Below the pieces are notes generated by a model that had not been told where the DNA came from, did no database searches, and was given only the letters and a program-made list of their open reading frames with translations. Positions 62,993-64,000 of a stretch of DNA of 64,000 nt are shown here, piece after piece. The DNA is from Paenibacillus tengchongensis (GTDB lineage Bacteria; Bacillota; Bacilli; Paenibacillales; Paenibacillaceae), in NCBI RefSeq assembly GCF_008973665.1, contig NZ_WACP01000004.1, positions 186,001 to 250,000 on the forward strand, in the 5' to 3' direction. The position numbers and the translations under genes are program-made. How positions within the stretch are numbered: the stretch's first letter is position 1; every line of letters begins with the position of its first letter.

Positions 62993-64000
62993 TAAAGTAA
63001 CCGTGCTGGTCGCGGGAAGCTGGGGAACCGCACTGGCTTCCGTGCTGGCGGCTAACCATCCGCAGGTTTATCTTTGGACACGCAAGGCAGAGCAGGCGGA
63101 TGAAATCAACAATCGTCATACGAACCACCATTATTTGCCTGATATTGAGCTGCCGCACAATATCGTCGCCACGACGGATATGGAGACAGCTGTTGCAGGA
63201 AGCCGTGCTGTCCTGATTGTGGCCCCGTCCGCAGCCATGCGGGAGGTGGTCAATGCACTCAAGCCGTTTTGGCGGGAGGACATGCTGGTAGTCCATGCAA
63301 CCAAAGGCTTTGAGACCGAAAGCATGAAGCGGATGTCTGAGGTCATCTCCGAAGAGCTTGGCTGCAGGGAAGAGCGCATTGTGGTGCTGTCCGGGCCAAG
63401 CCATGCCGAGGAAGTGGTGCGGCTATGCCCGACGACCGTTGTTGTGGCATCGCGCGATGATGCCTGTGCTGCCGAGGCTCAGGCGCTGTTTATCAACAAT
63501 GACTTCCGGGTATACACGAACCGTGATCAGGTTGGCGTAGAGCTGGCTGGAGCACTCAAGAACATTATCGCTTTGGGCGCCGGCCTGTCTGACGGTCTCG
63601 GTTTCGGAGATAACGCCAAGGCGGCACTGCTGACCAGAGGCTTAGCCGAAATTTCCCGGGTAGGTGTGGAGCTGGGAGCGAACCCGCTGACCTTCTCCGG
63701 CCTGGCCGGCCTGGGTGACCTCGTGGTGACGGCTACCAGCCGGCATAGCCGTAACTGGCGTGCGGGTTCTCTGCTGGGCCAGGGCAAGGCATTGGATGAA
63801 GTGCTGGATTCGATGGGCATGGTAGTGGAAGGTATCCGTACGACGCAGGCCGCCCATGCCATTGCCGTGAAATTGGGCGTCCAGATGCCGATTACCGACC
63901 AGATCTACCATGTGCTCTTCAAGGGCCGTTCGCCGCGTGCAGCGGTGGAAGCCCTGATGGCGCGGGACCGCAAGACGGAGATGGAGACCATTTCCCAAGA
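62985..64000 (+). CDS. gpsA: NAD(P)-dependent glycerol-3-phosphate dehydrogenase (3' end outside window)
   Basis: Makes glycerol 3-phosphate from dihydroxyacetone phosphate for phospholipids. 338 residues visible, nearly the full length of about 345. TTG start at 62985 is seven bases after GGAGGGG and overlaps plsY by eight bases. Family blocks: SWGTALASVLA, HATKGFE, VVLSGPSHAEEV, ELAGALKNIIALGAG with the catalytic lysine, and GLAGLGDLVVT. The N-terminal Rossmann motif reads VAGSWG where GAGSWG or GxGxxG is usual. Forms an operon with der and plsY. Confidence 0.95.
   Translation, partial: MSDKVTVLVAGSWGTALASVLAANHPQVYLWTRKAEQADEINNRHTNHHYLPDIELPHNIVATTDMETAVAGSRAVLIVAPSAAMREVVNALKPFWREDMLVVHATKGFETESMKRMSEVISEELGCREERIVVLSGPSHAEEVVRLCPTTVVVASRDDACAAEAQALFINNDFRVYTNRDQVGVELAGALKNIIALGAGLSDGLGFGDNAKAALLTRGLAEISRVGVELGANPLTFSGLAGLGDLVVTATSRHSRNWRAGSLLGQGKALDEVLDSMGMVVEGIRTTQAAHAIAVKLGVQMPITDQIYHVLFKGRSPRAAVEALMARDRKTEMETISQ

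Overview
The window is a chromosomal segment of an endospore-forming Firmicute, most likely Paenibacillus or a close relative. The evidence is the large set of sporulation and germination genes (gerA-type operon, spoVAA/AB/AF, dacB-spmA-spmB, ytfJ, ypeB), strong Shine-Dalgarno sequences with frequent GTG and TTG starts, a moderately high GC content, and gene order. From about 13 kb to the end, the order follows the Bacillus subtilis block spoVA - lysA - ppiB - rib - scpAB - dacB - spmAB - rluB - res - serA - ypbD/G/H - prsW - ypeB - ypfA - cmk - ypfD - der - gpsA. Insertions, losses and inversions relative to that block are what stand out. I see no rRNA, tRNA, prophage, insertion sequence or CRISPR array.

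Layout. 1-13 kb is the more accessory part: the end of a YumC-type ferredoxin-NADP reductase, a three-gene GerA-type germinant receptor operon, a [2Fe-2S] thioredoxin-like ferredoxin, an AI-2E family permease with a carboxylesterase, a block of short intergenic repeats, a membrane-anchored PstS-like protein, an FMN riboswitch driving an EamA transporter, and a CueP-like copper protein. 13-18.9 kb holds spoVAA-spoVAB-spoVAF behind a good sigma-G-type promoter, then lysA and ppiB. SpoVAF carries a roughly 310-residue acidic extension, and spoVAC/AD/AE are not present. 18.9-25.3 kb is an insertion: a CPBP protease with a MerR regulator and a 19-bp-spacer promoter, a YwaF-type membrane protein, and a 1193-residue LPXTG adhesin.

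25.9-30 kb is the riboflavin operon (FMN riboswitch, ribD-ribE-ribBA-ribH). 30-41.5 kb has scpAB, ytfI-ytfJ, dacB-spmA-spmB, a stalk-domain secreted protein, a small amidase-like protein, rluB, resA and resDE, with resB and resC missing. 41.6-49.4 kb has glpK, a STAS-like protein, a methyl-accepting protein, a WYL regulator divergent from a short-chain dehydrogenase, and serA under a serine T-box. 49.4-57.1 kb has membrane and envelope genes (CPBP protease, metallophosphoesterase, lipoprotein deacetylase, mecA, prsW) and ypeB without sleB. 57.2 kb to the end has a PilZ protein, cmk, plsC, an S1-domain protein, der, plsY and gpsA, so most phospholipid entry steps (plsC, plsY, gpsA) are close together.

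The observations I rate highest are the FMN-riboswitch-controlled EamA transporter, the duplicated motif in the SpoVAF extension, ypeB with its own sigma-G-like promoter and no sleB, the MerR/CPBP pair with its promoter, the res cluster lacking resBC, and departures from consensus motifs in the PilZ protein and GpsA. All functional calls rest on reading the sequence; no database search was run.
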